64,000 nucleotides of DNA from Nocardia arthritidis (GTDB lineage: Bacteria > Actinomycetota > Actinomycetes > Mycobacteriales > Mycobacteriaceae). Every line of letters starts with the position of its first letter. The first letter of the stretch is position 1. Positions 16,769-23,386 of this stretch are shown here, piece after piece. The stretch spans positions 1,550,001 through 1,614,000 of the forward strand of contig NZ_CP046172.1 of NCBI RefSeq assembly GCF_011801145.1, read 5' to 3'. The position numbers and the translations under genes are program-made. The notes beneath the pieces are model-generated. The model made no database searches and was not told where the DNA came from. It saw nothing but the letters and a program-made list of their open reading frames with translations.

Positions 16769-18036
16769 GCCACTCGCCCCCGCTCCGGGAAATCGGCGAG
16801 GTTGATCGGACGCGGACGCGGCCGGAACCGTTCGGCGATCCGTGCCATATCCTCGGGTGTCACCTGGTAGACGCGGGCGCGGCGGAAACCGGCGGTGCCG
16901 TCCTCCTGCACGTAGCAGACTCCTGGTGTGGTGTGCGGGATCTCGTCGCAGCGTGAACCGCGGTCGCGGGCGCCGTGGCCGTGGATCATGGCGACCTGGG
17001 TTGGTTCGGCCATCCGCAGCCCGATCCGGTAGGGCAGCAATTGGCGTTGGGGCACATTGTCTTTCGACGGATCGATCACCGTTTCGATGACCGAGAACAG
17101 CGGCGCCCGCCCCTGGGACAGCAACAGGCCATGCGCGCGTGCGTAGCGGGCCATCAGCTGTGGGTCGGTGAACGCCGCAAGCGTGGCCGCCTCATCGATG
17201 ATCGTGACGACCAGCGGGTTGTCCGGTGTCGGGATCGGTTTGTCGGTCCCCGCGGCGCGGTAGCCGAGGGCGGCTTCCTGCATGTCGGTGACCGTCTCCT
17301 CCAACAACCCGATCATCAATTCCGGTGTGGTGCATTCGAATCGGGTGCACAGCTGCTCCAGCCAACCCAAGCCCATGCCGCCCTTCGGGTCGATCACGCG
17401 CAGTTCCACCCGTCCGGACGCGATCGCTGGACCCATGCCGTTGACCAGGGCGCCGAGGAAACCGGTTTTGCCTGAACCCATTTCGCCGCCGACCAGGACA
17501 TGGCGCCCTTGCACGGGGACGGTCCAGTCGGTGCCGTCTTCGAAGATTCCGGTGGGTACGGCTGTGAGGTCCACGTCATCGGGGACCACCGTCGGCAACG
17601 CTGCCGAGGTAGCGAGGGTGTCGAATACCCGCACCTCCAACCGCATCCACCCCGGCGACGGCACGACCGCCGTCACCTTCGGCACACCGAGGATGTTCGC
17701 GATCGCATCCAAGGTGTCCTCGCTGGCCCAGTCCTTACGCCGCTGACCTGCCAGCATCAGGAAATCCACGTCCAGTCCGTGCGGGGTGTAGGCGTAGGCA
17801 TCCAGGACCGGGAAACCCTTCTCCACCGACCCGAGCCCGACCGCGGACAGCATCAGGTCCGTTTGCACCGGGTCGGCCAGCACGAACACCGCCGTCCACA
17901 GCTCCACCGGAGCCGCGGCCACGATGGACTCGACAGCGACCAGGTCAGGTTCACGAAACTTCAGGCAGGACAACGCGATCGGTGTGATGAGCCCGGTCAC
18001 GGCGCCAGCCGCCAGCATGGTGGGCAGGATCGACAT
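16765..18036 (-). CDS. traB: TraB/FtsK-type conjugative DNA translocase
   Basis: A 423-aa ATPase from ATG 18036 (GGAGG at 7 nt). An N-terminal hydrophobic stretch (about residues 1–20) suggests membrane anchoring. A small domain with LMLAGQRRKDW is followed by the RecA-like motor: Walker A GGEMGSGKTGFLGAL (near 195) and Walker B LVVTIIDEAATLAAF. Such proteins form hexamers that pump double-stranded DNA between mycelial cells, the single-protein conjugation typical of AICEs. No clear C-terminal winged-helix gamma-like domain could be identified by eye. Both gene ends overlap their neighbours. Confidence 0.9.
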   Translation of the reverse strand: MSILPTMLAAGAVTGLITPIALSCLKFREPDLVAVESIVAAAPVELWTAVFVLADPVQTDLMLSAVGLGSVEKGFPVLDAYAYTPHGLDVDFLMLAGQRRKDWASEDTLDAIANILGVPKVTAVVPSPGWMRLEVRVFDTLATSAALPTVVPDDVDLTAVPTGIFEDGTDWTVPVQGRHVLVGGEMGSGKTGFLGALVNGMGPAIASGRVELRVIDPKGGMGLGWLEQLCTRFECTTPELMIGLLEETVTDMQEAALGYRAAGTDKPIPTPDNPLVVTIIDEAATLAAFTDPQLMARYARAHGLLLSQGRAPLFSVIETVIDPSKDNVPQRQLLPYRIGLRMAEPTQVAMIHGHGARDRGSRCDEIPHTTPGVCYVQEDGTAGFRRARVYQVTPEDMARIAERFRPRPRPINLADFPERGRVA

Positions 18037-18260
18037 CACACCACCTCCATCAGTGGAGCCAGGGCCAGGGCGATGCTGTGTTCGGCCAGCACGTTCGGCA
18101 GCACTTCGGCGAGCGTGCGGGCATCCGTGAGGGATAGCCGGATCTCGTTGTCGCCCACCAGGAACGACACCAGTGCGGAGGTTTCGACCGGCCGGAATCG
18201 GGACGCGGCAACGTATTTCACGTTCCGCAGCCCACCGCCGAGGACAGGGTTCGTGGGCAT
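18036..18260 (-). CDS. Small hypothetical protein (74 aa), paralogue of 19394–19633
   Basis: Not recognised by family name. It reads VSFLVGDNEIRLSLTDARTL followed by AEVLPNVLAEH. This aligns over its core with the 80-aa protein encoded at 19394–19633 (VSFFLGATRIVLDIGDAHDL then SEALPNVLAQH). The two are paralogues inside one operon. The pattern, two beta strands then an amphipathic helix, suggests a small domain that may dimerise. TGATG overlaps connect it to both neighbours. Confidence 0.65.
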   Translation of the reverse strand: MPTNPVLGGGLRNVKYVAASRFRPVETSALVSFLVGDNEIRLSLTDARTLAEVLPNVLAEHSIALALAPLMEVV

Positions 18261-18580
18261 CAGTGATCACCCTTCCAACCTGGTTCGACGCAGAACATCA
18301 GGCACTGACCGAGCTTTGGCGGTGCGGGAGTAGGTGTCGGCATGACCGGCGGGCAATTGGCTACGCAGTCCACCCCGGCATAGGACGGGACAGGCCCCGG
18401 CGCCGGATCGCAGAACATCACGCAGCCGCCAGCGTGGACGCTCGTGAGATGAGCGACCGGGCGCGGCGTGCGATCGGTCGTCAGCATCAGCACGCCGGTC
18501 GTGACGGCGAATATCGGGACCGCGACCAAGGCGGCGATAGCGGGTTTGCGGGACGGGACAGGAGTCATTGGGATAGGCAT
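18260..18580 (-). CDS. Small membrane/secreted protein with three Cys motifs (106 aa)
   Basis: An N-terminal hydrophobic helix (AIAALVAVPIFAVTTGVLML, about residues 14–33) is followed by a Pro-rich exported tail with three similar cysteine motifs: GGCVMFCDPAPG, VDCVANCPPV and GQCLMFCVEPG. Each is CxxxC, probably disulfide-bonded outside the cell. No family recognised. Its TGATG junction into the 74-aa gene is normal, but the upstream DUF2637-like frame runs over it out of phase, see that entry. The coherent anchor-plus-motif architecture argues that this is the real frame here. Confidence 0.6.
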   Translation of the reverse strand: MPIPMTPVPSRKPAIAALVAVPIFAVTTGVLMLTTDRTPRPVAHLTSVHAGGCVMFCDPAPGPVPSYAGVDCVANCPPVMPTPTPAPPKLGQCLMFCVEPGWKGDH

Positions 18581-19394
18581 CAGGCACCCCGAGGGCGGGC
18601 ATTGCGAGCGGCAGCATGGCCTGCACGGGCCGCTCAGGACGAACAGGATGAACCGGGGCAGCAGTGGGCGCGGTGACGCGGGGTTGCGCGGTCCGCTCCA
18701 CCACCGGTTTGGGCGCGTACTTCGCGGCCGTGGTGGCCGAGATATTCAGCGCCGCAGCGATTTCGGTGTAGGTGGCACCTTCGGCGCGCATCGCGACCGC
18801 ACGCGCTATCAGGCTCGGGTCACGCCGAGGCGTCCGCCGCTTCACCGGCACGGGCACCGGAACCGCGGCCGGTTCGGGCACCGGACCAGTGTCCGGAACC
18901 GGTTCGGGTGCAACGGTTTCCGGTACGTCGTCGTCTCGGCTGATCATGTGGGCCAGGGTCGCGCCCATTCCCAAAACGGTCGGTGGGATGCAGGCGACCA
19001 GCACGACGACCGGCCACGGCGCGGTAGACCAATGTGCGGCCTGCATCAGGTGATAGGCCACCTGCCCGACACCACCGAGGGCCAGCGCGCCCAGCGCGGA
19101 CCATTTGGCGTAGCCACGGGTTCCGGCCGAGCGAATGCGGCCGTTGAGCCACACGTGCAGGGCGTAGGAGGCGTAGGTTTCCATCCCGATCGGCAGCGTC
19201 ACCGCCGTATTGATCGAGAACTGATCCCAGATCCCCGGCAGTGGTTGCACCGGCCCGAACCCGGTCATCTTGCCCAGGCCGACCCAGCCGGACCAGATCG
19301 CGACGAACGCCGGAAGCGCCAGCAACAGCACAGGCCACGAGCGAATACGCTTGTCCGCCTTACCATTCTGGCCCAGCTTGGATCGGCCGAACAT
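18267..19394 (-). CDS. DUF2637-like membrane protein with C-terminal HTH, probable 3' frameshift
   Basis: Three hydrophobic helices (about 19–40, 95–113, 124–150), a Pro/Val-rich linker, then an HTH-like segment, MRAEGATYTEIAAALNISA (about 205–225). This is the layout of DUF2637/Spd-like transfer-associated proteins. From ATG 19394 the open frame continues to 18267, but its last ~100 residues are Arg/His-rich and antiphase to the 106-aa gene. Adding one G to the CCCC run at 18587–18590 (GGGG in the gene) would end the protein at a TGA forming TGATG with ATG 18580, exactly like every other junction here. So the intended protein is probably ~271 aa. Confidence 0.7.
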   Translation of the reverse strand: MFGRSKLGQNGKADKRIRSWPVLLLALPAFVAIWSGWVGLGKMTGFGPVQPLPGIWDQFSINTAVTLPIGMETYASYALHVWLNGRIRSAGTRGYAKWSALGALALGGVGQVAYHLMQAAHWSTAPWPVVVLVACIPPTVLGMGATLAHMISRDDDVPETVAPEPVPDTGPVPEPAAVPVPVPVKRRTPRRDPSLIARAVAMRAEGATYTEIAAALNISATTAAKYAPKPVVERTAQPRVTAPTAAPVHPVRPERPVQAMLPLAMPALGVPDAYPNDSCPVPQTRYRRLGRGPDIRRHDRRADADDRSHAAPGRSSHERPRWRLRDVLRSGAGACPVLCRGGLRSQLPAGHADTYSRTAKARSVPDVLRRTRLEG

Positions 19395-19633
19395 CACGCC
19401 ACCGACCTCGATTCGTCGGACAGGAACTCGGCGTAGTCGTGCTGGGCCAGCACATTCGGCAACGCTTCCGAAAGATCGTGTGCGTCACCGATATCCAGCA
19501 CGATCCGAGTCGCACCGAGAAAGAACGAAACCTGCGGCGGAAGCGCAGAACCCAAGCGGCCCTTGCGGTTCGGCTCATACTTCAAACCGTGCAGCTCTCC
19601 ACCCACGGTCGGGATGTTCACGAACGACGACAT
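19394..19633 (-). CDS. Small hypothetical protein (79 aa), paralogue of 18036–18260
   Basis: Starts at ATG 19633 in a TGATG overlap with the pra-like gene and ends in another TGATG overlap at 19394. The core, VSFFLGATRIVLDIGDAHDL plus SEALPNVLAQH, aligns with the 74-aa protein five hundred bases away after two intervening genes. An LKYE motif precedes it, as LRNVKYV does in the paralogue. Function unknown; a small dimerising domain or regulator is possible. Confidence 0.65.
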   Translation of the reverse strand: MSSFVNIPTVGGELHGLKYEPNRKGRLGSALPPQVSFFLGATRIVLDIGDAHDLSEALPNVLAQHDYAEFLSDESRSVA

Positions 19634-20100
19634 CACGCAGCCGCCTTCCCATTACGCGGCGCCGCAGCCGAATGATCCCCAGGCGCAACCGATCCCGACT
19701 TGTCGCCCTTGAACCCGGTCGCGCGGACCGTCCAACCGATCGACTTGAACTCCCCCGAACCGATCAGCCTCGGCTTGACCATCAACCCCTCCAGCTCAAC
19801 CGGCGTCACGCCCGGAGCGATCTCCACCGCCGGAGGAACCGGGCACGTATCCGCCACGAAAATCACGTCGTAGCTGGTGTGCTTGGCATTGGTCTCAGCT
19901 CCCGAGGGATCAGTGATGGTGGCCTTCCACAGGCGCTTTCCGGTGCCCTTCCCCTCGTAGTCGAGGTCAACCTTCTGAATCGCCGGGGTGTTCCGATCAC
20001 GCTGGAACTCCGTCACCGGCTGAACACTCCCGAACAGGTACGTGCCCTTCGGGAAAAACTCACTCGCCTCAGCCCGCAACCACACATTGCTCGAAGGCAT
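19633..20100 (-). CDS. pra: Pra-like activator of replication, integration and excision
   Basis: A 155-aa protein from ATG 20100 (AAGGAG at 6 nt). It matches the layout of pSAM2-type Pra proteins: FFPKGTYLFGSVQPVTEF, QKVDLDYEGKGTGKRLWKA, then DTCPVPP…VTPVELEGLMVKPR and IGWTVRATGF. In pSAM2, Pra positively controls the rep–xis–int operon. Here it is the first gene of the 13-gene minus-strand operon and faces a divergent HTH gene across a 191-bp region full of TAAACTC-type sites. The C-terminus is a short basic/Ala tail. Confidence 0.78.
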   Translation of the reverse strand: MPSSNVWLRAEASEFFPKGTYLFGSVQPVTEFQRDRNTPAIQKVDLDYEGKGTGKRLWKATITDPSGAETNAKHTSYDVIFVADTCPVPPAVEIAPGVTPVELEGLMVKPRLIGSGEFKSIGWTVRATGFKGDKSGSVAPGDHSAAAPRNGKAAA

Positions 20101-20179
20101 CCTGAACTCCTTGTCTTCATTGAGGTTTCGATTCATTCGGCACGTTTGCGCCGACTTGTGCCCGAAGTCCATTCGGAGA

Positions 20180-20285
20180 TTTAGCCCCCCTAAACTCCGT
20201 TGGGTCATCGAACCAAGAAATGTTTAGAGGGTATAAACTCAAGGGTACGCCCGCCGCGTGCCGAGAGTCAAGACCCTCTAAACTC
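20180..20285. promoter_or_regulatory. Operator cluster between divergent AICE operons
   Basis: TAAACTC occurs three times in direct orientation (20191–20197, 20234–20240, 20279–20285; steps of 43 and 45 bp). Inverted partners give TTTAG–CCCCCC–CTAAA at 20180–20194 and a perfect 10-bp inverted repeat, TTTAGAGGGT (20223–20232) with ACCCTCTAAA (20273–20282). The last copy coincides with a TAAACT −10-like box 7 nt before GTG 20292. A repressor binding here could silence both the pra operon and the HTH gene. The likeliest ligand is the adjacent HTH protein (inference). Confidence 0.6.
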
Positions 20286-20291
20286 GAATCT

Positions 20292-21131
20292 GTGGCTGAC
20301 GTTGATGACTTTGAGCAGGTCCGGAACGACCCGGACCCAATCCGACGTGGCCAGCGAGCAACCGACTTGATGACCGTCTATCAGCAGCGCGCCACGGAAC
20401 TCGCTCGCCTGCGCAAAGCGGCGATCGAAGAGGCTCATCGTGTACGAGGTATGAGCTATACAGAGATCGCTGAGCAGTTGGGGCTTACGAAGGGGCGGAT
20501 CAGTCAGATTCGAACTACAGCGCCACGGCCGGAGCGCGCCTTCTTCGGCGTCGGACCGGTGGCTATAGGGATTCCGCGGCGCTTCGGCTTCGAGGAAGGC
20601 CGGGAACGTCCGTTCTTCGATGCCAATGATCAGGCCACCCAGGAATCGATCGAAGCCATACTCACCCGATTGTCATTGACCACCAACCGTTTTGCGATCG
20701 ACCCTGATCGTGAGGACATGCCGTCCGGAGATGCGGTCATCATCTGCGGCCCCAAGTCTGCCCCGATCGCGCGTCGGCTATTGGAACGAGATCCGATCTT
20801 GAATTTCGAACGGACCGACGAAGGATGGTGGATTACCGACGCCAGTACCGGCCAACGGCATCAATCGCCCTATCGCCGGGACGACGTGACGCGCACCGAC
20901 ATCGGCTACTTCTCCCGACGCGTTGAAGACAATCGCGTTCTTGTGCATATAGCTGGCATTATGAGCGTTGGCTCTCATGGCGTGGCACAGTGGCTCGACC
21001 GCCATCTACCCGAGGTCTATGACGAGTCAGCGACCTTTGTGAGTGGAATCATCGAGTGCGACTTCACCGCGGACTTCGCTGTGACGGACAGTCGCCTGTT
21101 GGTCGGCCCTTACGCCACCGCCCTGGTATGA
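20292..21131 (+). CDS. Sigma-70-region-4-like HTH protein with unknown C-terminal domain
   Basis: About 279 aa from GTG 20292, which follows TAAACT by 7 nt; the longer frame from 20220 would include the operators. A basic helix, then HTH VRGMSYTEIAEQLGLTKGRI and SQIRTTAPRPERAFFG (about 75–110). The C-terminal half is a distinct domain with SGDAVIICGPKSAPIARRLL, GWWITDASTG, RVLVHIAGIMSVGSHGVAQW and VSGIIECDF; it looks like an alpha/beta ligand-binding or sensor domain I cannot name. It overlaps the phosphatase gene by ATGA. Base composition is visibly less GC-rich than the chromosome. Confidence 0.75.
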   Translation: MADVDDFEQVRNDPDPIRRGQRATDLMTVYQQRATELARLRKAAIEEAHRVRGMSYTEIAEQLGLTKGRISQIRTTAPRPERAFFGVGPVAIGIPRRFGFEEGRERPFFDANDQATQESIEAILTRLSLTTNRFAIDPDREDMPSGDAVIICGPKSAPIARRLLERDPILNFERTDEGWWITDASTGQRHQSPYRRDDVTRTDIGYFSRRVEDNRVLVHIAGIMSVGSHGVAQWLDRHLPEVYDESATFVSGIIECDFTADFAVTDSRLLVGPYATALV

Positions 21132-21919
21132 AAATCGCTGTTGCCCGTCTCCCGATGCGATCAGGCGACGACCGCGTATTCACCACTGATAGGGGAGCGA
21201 TAATCCTTGATGGTGCAACGTCATTCGATCCCGACGTTCCATCCGCCAGTGAATATGTTGACGTTCTCGGAGCAGAACTACTTCGGCGGCTCGATGGGGC
21301 TGACGACTTAGAGACCATACTCGCCGACGCCATCTCGACGACGGCACGTCGACTCAAGCTCGACTGCGGTTCAGCGCCATCGAGTACGGTCGCGCTAGTG
21401 CGCATCGGCAATGACGCAATAGACGTTCTAGTACTTGGTGATTCATCCGTCGTAGTAGGTCGAAATGATCAGTCGTATCGGGTCGTCACGGATGAACGCC
21501 TTGCCGGGTTGAACCTGCCGGAAACGGATCAGTACCGAGCACGTCTGAAGTCCGGCGGCGGCTATGACGAAACCCATCGAGCTTTACTACGCGCCCTTCA
21601 GAATCGCCAACGCGGTCGACGCAATCATGACGGCGGCTATTGGATCGCGGAGGCCGATCCTGGAGCAGCGAAACATGCATTCCGTCAACGCTTTTCGGTC
21701 GACGAGACCAGCTGGATCGTGATGGCTACCGATGGTGTGTCTAATCTACTTGCCCCGCTAAAGGTTTCATGGCCCGAGGTTGCGCAACTTGACGACGATA
21801 ACCTTGCGCGCCTTCTCGCATGGTGTCACGAATGGGAAGCAGTCACAGACCCCAACGGGCAGCAACAACCGCGCGCGAAACGACATGACGACAAGGCGCT
21901 TGCTGTCATCCGGCTCTAG
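21128..21919 (+). CDS. PP2C-type protein phosphatase
   Basis: A 263-aa metal-dependent phosphatase from ATG 21128. PP2C motifs are in order: ILDGATSF (first metal aspartate), SSTVALVRIGNDAIDVLVLG with GDSSVVV, VMATDGVSNL and the final HDDKALAVIRL. The metal-binding aspartates are therefore kept, and activity on phospho-Ser/Thr is expected. No membrane or sensor segment is attached. Translationally coupled to the upstream HTH gene (ATGA overlap), so the two are a functional unit, perhaps a phospho-regulated switch for the element. No kinase is encoded in the element. Confidence 0.8.
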   Translation: MKIAVARLPMRSGDDRVFTTDRGAIILDGATSFDPDVPSASEYVDVLGAELLRRLDGADDLETILADAISTTARRLKLDCGSAPSSTVALVRIGNDAIDVLVLGDSSVVVGRNDQSYRVVTDERLAGLNLPETDQYRARLKSGGGYDETHRALLRALQNRQRGRRNHDGGYWIAEADPGAAKHAFRQRFSVDETSWIVMATDGVSNLLAPLKVSWPEVAQLDDDNLARLLAWCHEWEAVTDPNGQQQPRAKRHDDKALAVIRL

Positions 21920-22002
21920 GTCAGCACCCCGATTTCTGTAGCGCCCTATCACCATCCGCGACTCGTTGCCGAATTTGGCCATACAGGATCAAGAGCGGCG
22001 GC

Positions 22003-22095
22003 CCTGGCGGGCCGCCGCCGCGCGTGCGCCGCGCGGCGCAGTTTCCTACGCACGCTCCGGACTGCGGCGCGTCGGCGCGTCGGCGGCCCGCCAGG
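22003..22095. repeat. 15-bp perfect inverted repeat, long GC-rich hairpin
   Basis: CCTGGCGGGCCGCCG (22003–22017) and its exact complement at 22081–22095 enclose 63 bp that is itself GC-rich and partly self-complementary. It lies 84 bp after the phosphatase stop. It could terminate that operon or serve as a replication or transfer structure of the element. Confidence 0.6.
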
Positions 22096-22107
22096 ACATG
22101 CCGACTT

Positions 22108-22385
22108 CCGGTCGAGGCGATTGACGGCACTGATCATCTGGCGGTGGTGGCGGTCGCAGCCCCGAAGTCGCCCCGCCCGGTGACGTGGCTGGTGTCGTCG
22201 TCGTAGCCGCAGCGGTAGTGGGACAGGTCGCCGCCGGTCCCGGTCGGCCCCTCCGGTCCGCGTGTTCAGGTGGCCCCAGGCGTAGACGCCCTGGCAGTGC
22301 CCGCAGGCCAGGAAGCCCGGAATCGGCCCCTTGGTTGCGTTCTGCCGCAGGTGGGGTTGCTGCCCCGAATTCCGTTGCCGGTCAC
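22108..22385 (-). pseudogene. Degenerate inverted copy of the zinc-ribbon gene at 22558
   Basis: Read on the minus strand from a GTG at 22385, this region keeps stretches of the 113-aa neighbour: SNPTC, CQGVYAWGHLNT, a DLSHYRCGYDDDTSH equivalent and CDRHHRQMIS. They are joined by scrambled or out-of-frame sequence, so no intact product is possible. The shared 5' flank (AGATCACCGCGACAGGGAGA, present in both copies) shows that the duplication includes the promoter/RBS region. Confidence 0.8.
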
Positions 22386-22850
22386 CAAGGTTCCTCTCCC
22401 TGTCGCGGTGATCTGCCGAAGGCGTACCACACCACCGGGGTACTCCAAAGGGCGCTTCGCGTCACTTCGTGATGGGCATTCGCCCACCCTTTTCCGCACC
22501 CCGGCGGCGTGGTCCGGGCTGAGCCCAGATCACCGCGACAGGGAGAGGAACCCCGAAATGACCAGCACCTACGGCATCCGATGCAGCAACCCCACCTGCG
22601 ACAGCATCGATACCACCGACATCGAGGGCGCTGACTTCCCGCTCTGCGAGAACTGCCAGGGCGTCTACGCCTGGGGCCACCTGAACACGCTCGTCTCCCT
22701 CGGCCGCTTCGAAACCGCCTGCGACCTGTCCCACTACCGCTGCGGCTACGACGACGACACCAGCCACGCCACCTACTACCCGCAGTGGCAGCTCCAGCTC
22801 TGCGACCGCCACCACCGCCAGATGATCAGCACCGTCAACCTCCTCGACCT
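22108..22850. repeat. Large imperfect inverted repeat carrying gene and pseudogene
   Basis: Arms about 22108–22445 and 22500–22850 share the 5' flank and most of the coding sequence of the zinc-ribbon gene in opposite orientation, around a ~50-bp centre. Identity is patchy: near-perfect blocks alternate with diverged ones. This gap between the phosphatase and 22558 therefore holds a duplicated, decayed gene rather than a new one. Confidence 0.75.
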
Positions 22851-22899
22851 CGACATCCAGGCCTTCGAACAGGGCCAGCTGAACTTGTCCGACCTCTAG
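22558..22899 (+). CDS. Zinc-ribbon-like hypothetical protein (113 aa)
   Basis: ATG 22558, with GGGAGAGGAA upstream. Cysteine/histidine pairs suggest zinc binding: RCSNPTCDS, LCENCQGVYAWGH, then CGYDDDTSH and CDRHHRQM. No family recognised. It is the intact copy of an inverted duplication; the other copy (22108–22385, minus strand) is decayed. It lies at the right end of the element, away from the main operon, with hairpins following its stop. Confidence 0.65.
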   Translation: MTSTYGIRCSNPTCDSIDTTDIEGADFPLCENCQGVYAWGHLNTLVSLGRFETACDLSHYRCGYDDDTSHATYYPQWQLQLCDRHHRQMISTVNLLDLDIQAFEQGQLNLSDL

Positions 22900-22931
22900 G
22901 CCGGAGGCACCGGGCAACGAGGCCCGGCAGC

Positions 22932-22953
22932 GAGCCGACAACGCCGTCGGCTC
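22932..22953. terminator. Hairpin after the zinc-ribbon gene
   Basis: GAGCCGAC (22932–22939) and GTCGGCTC (22946–22953), a perfect 8-bp stem with a 6-nt loop, 33 bp after the stop codon. No T-run follows. Confidence 0.5.
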
Positions 22954-22970
22954 CCAGCCTCCTACTGGAC

Positions 22971-23011
22971 GTGCCCGCACAGCCACATTCCTCTCCCGGC
23001 TGTGCGGGCAC
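22971..23011. repeat. 14-bp perfect inverted repeat
   Basis: GTGCCCGCACAGCC (22971–22984) and GGCTGTGCGGGCAC (22998–23011) with a 13-nt loop. No T-run follows. It could be a terminator or part of the element's structured right end. Confidence 0.55.
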
Positions 23012-23083
23012 TCCGGTTGCTACGCAACACCTTTCAGCGGACGACTGCCGAATCCCTCTATATAGGTATTGAATACAGCTTCT

Positions 23084-23222
23084 CCCTGCTTCCTCATTGC
23101 CCGATTGTCTCGCTCCACTCGGACGAGTCAAGGGCGCTCCTTCGTCGCGTCGCTACGCGATGCCTACGGCACCCTTGACACGCCCTCCCTCCGCTGAGGG
23201 CGGCAAGTATGAGGAAGCAGGG
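23084..23222. other. Nested multi-stem structure near attR (candidate sso/clt or ncRNA)
   Basis: A perfect 14-bp outer stem (23084–23097 with 23209–23222) encloses an 8-bp stem (23127–23134/23172–23179) with an inner TCGCGT–CGCT–ACGCGA hairpin (23145–23160), and a separate 7-bp hairpin (23181–23187/23196–23202). No plausible coding frame covers it. The AT-rich CTATATAG lies just upstream. Nested foldback DNA of this kind is expected of single-strand origins or cis-acting transfer loci; a structured RNA is the alternative. Confidence 0.45.
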
Positions 23223-23262
23223 ATGGAAGTAGGTGGCGGATAGGCGATCTATCCGCGCGAGC

Positions 23263-23282
23263 CAGGCCGTCTACAGGCCGTC
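23263..23282 (+). promoter_or_regulatory. Putative integrase/Xis arm sites, right end
   Basis: Two CAGGCCGTC copies at 23263–23271 and 23274–23282, 11 bp apart. The 20-bp pair differs at one base from 11869–11888 inside the left end. It lies 104 bp from the core at 23387. Confidence 0.6.
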
Positions 23283-23386
23283 GCATGCCCGAAACGGCTC
23301 AGAACGGCCGAGAAGTAGCGAGTCGAATACGGGCAGGTGGCACCAGCTTTCGGCGGCATCCGGCCAGCTCGACCGAAAACCTTGAG

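Noticed and set aside
18267..18580. The antiphase C-terminal 100 residues of the DUF2637-like frame as a real domain
   Set aside because: Arg/His-rich, featureless, and opposed by a coherent membrane-protein frame; explained better by a one-base slip.
20220..20291. ATG 20220 as start of the HTH protein
   Set aside because: It would put all operator repeats inside coding sequence; GTG 20292 follows a TAAACT box by 7 nt and begins the conserved part.
22270..22557. N-terminal extension of the zinc-ribbon protein
   Set aside because: This stretch is the opposite strand of the decayed inverted copy; the family-like sequence begins at ATG 22558.
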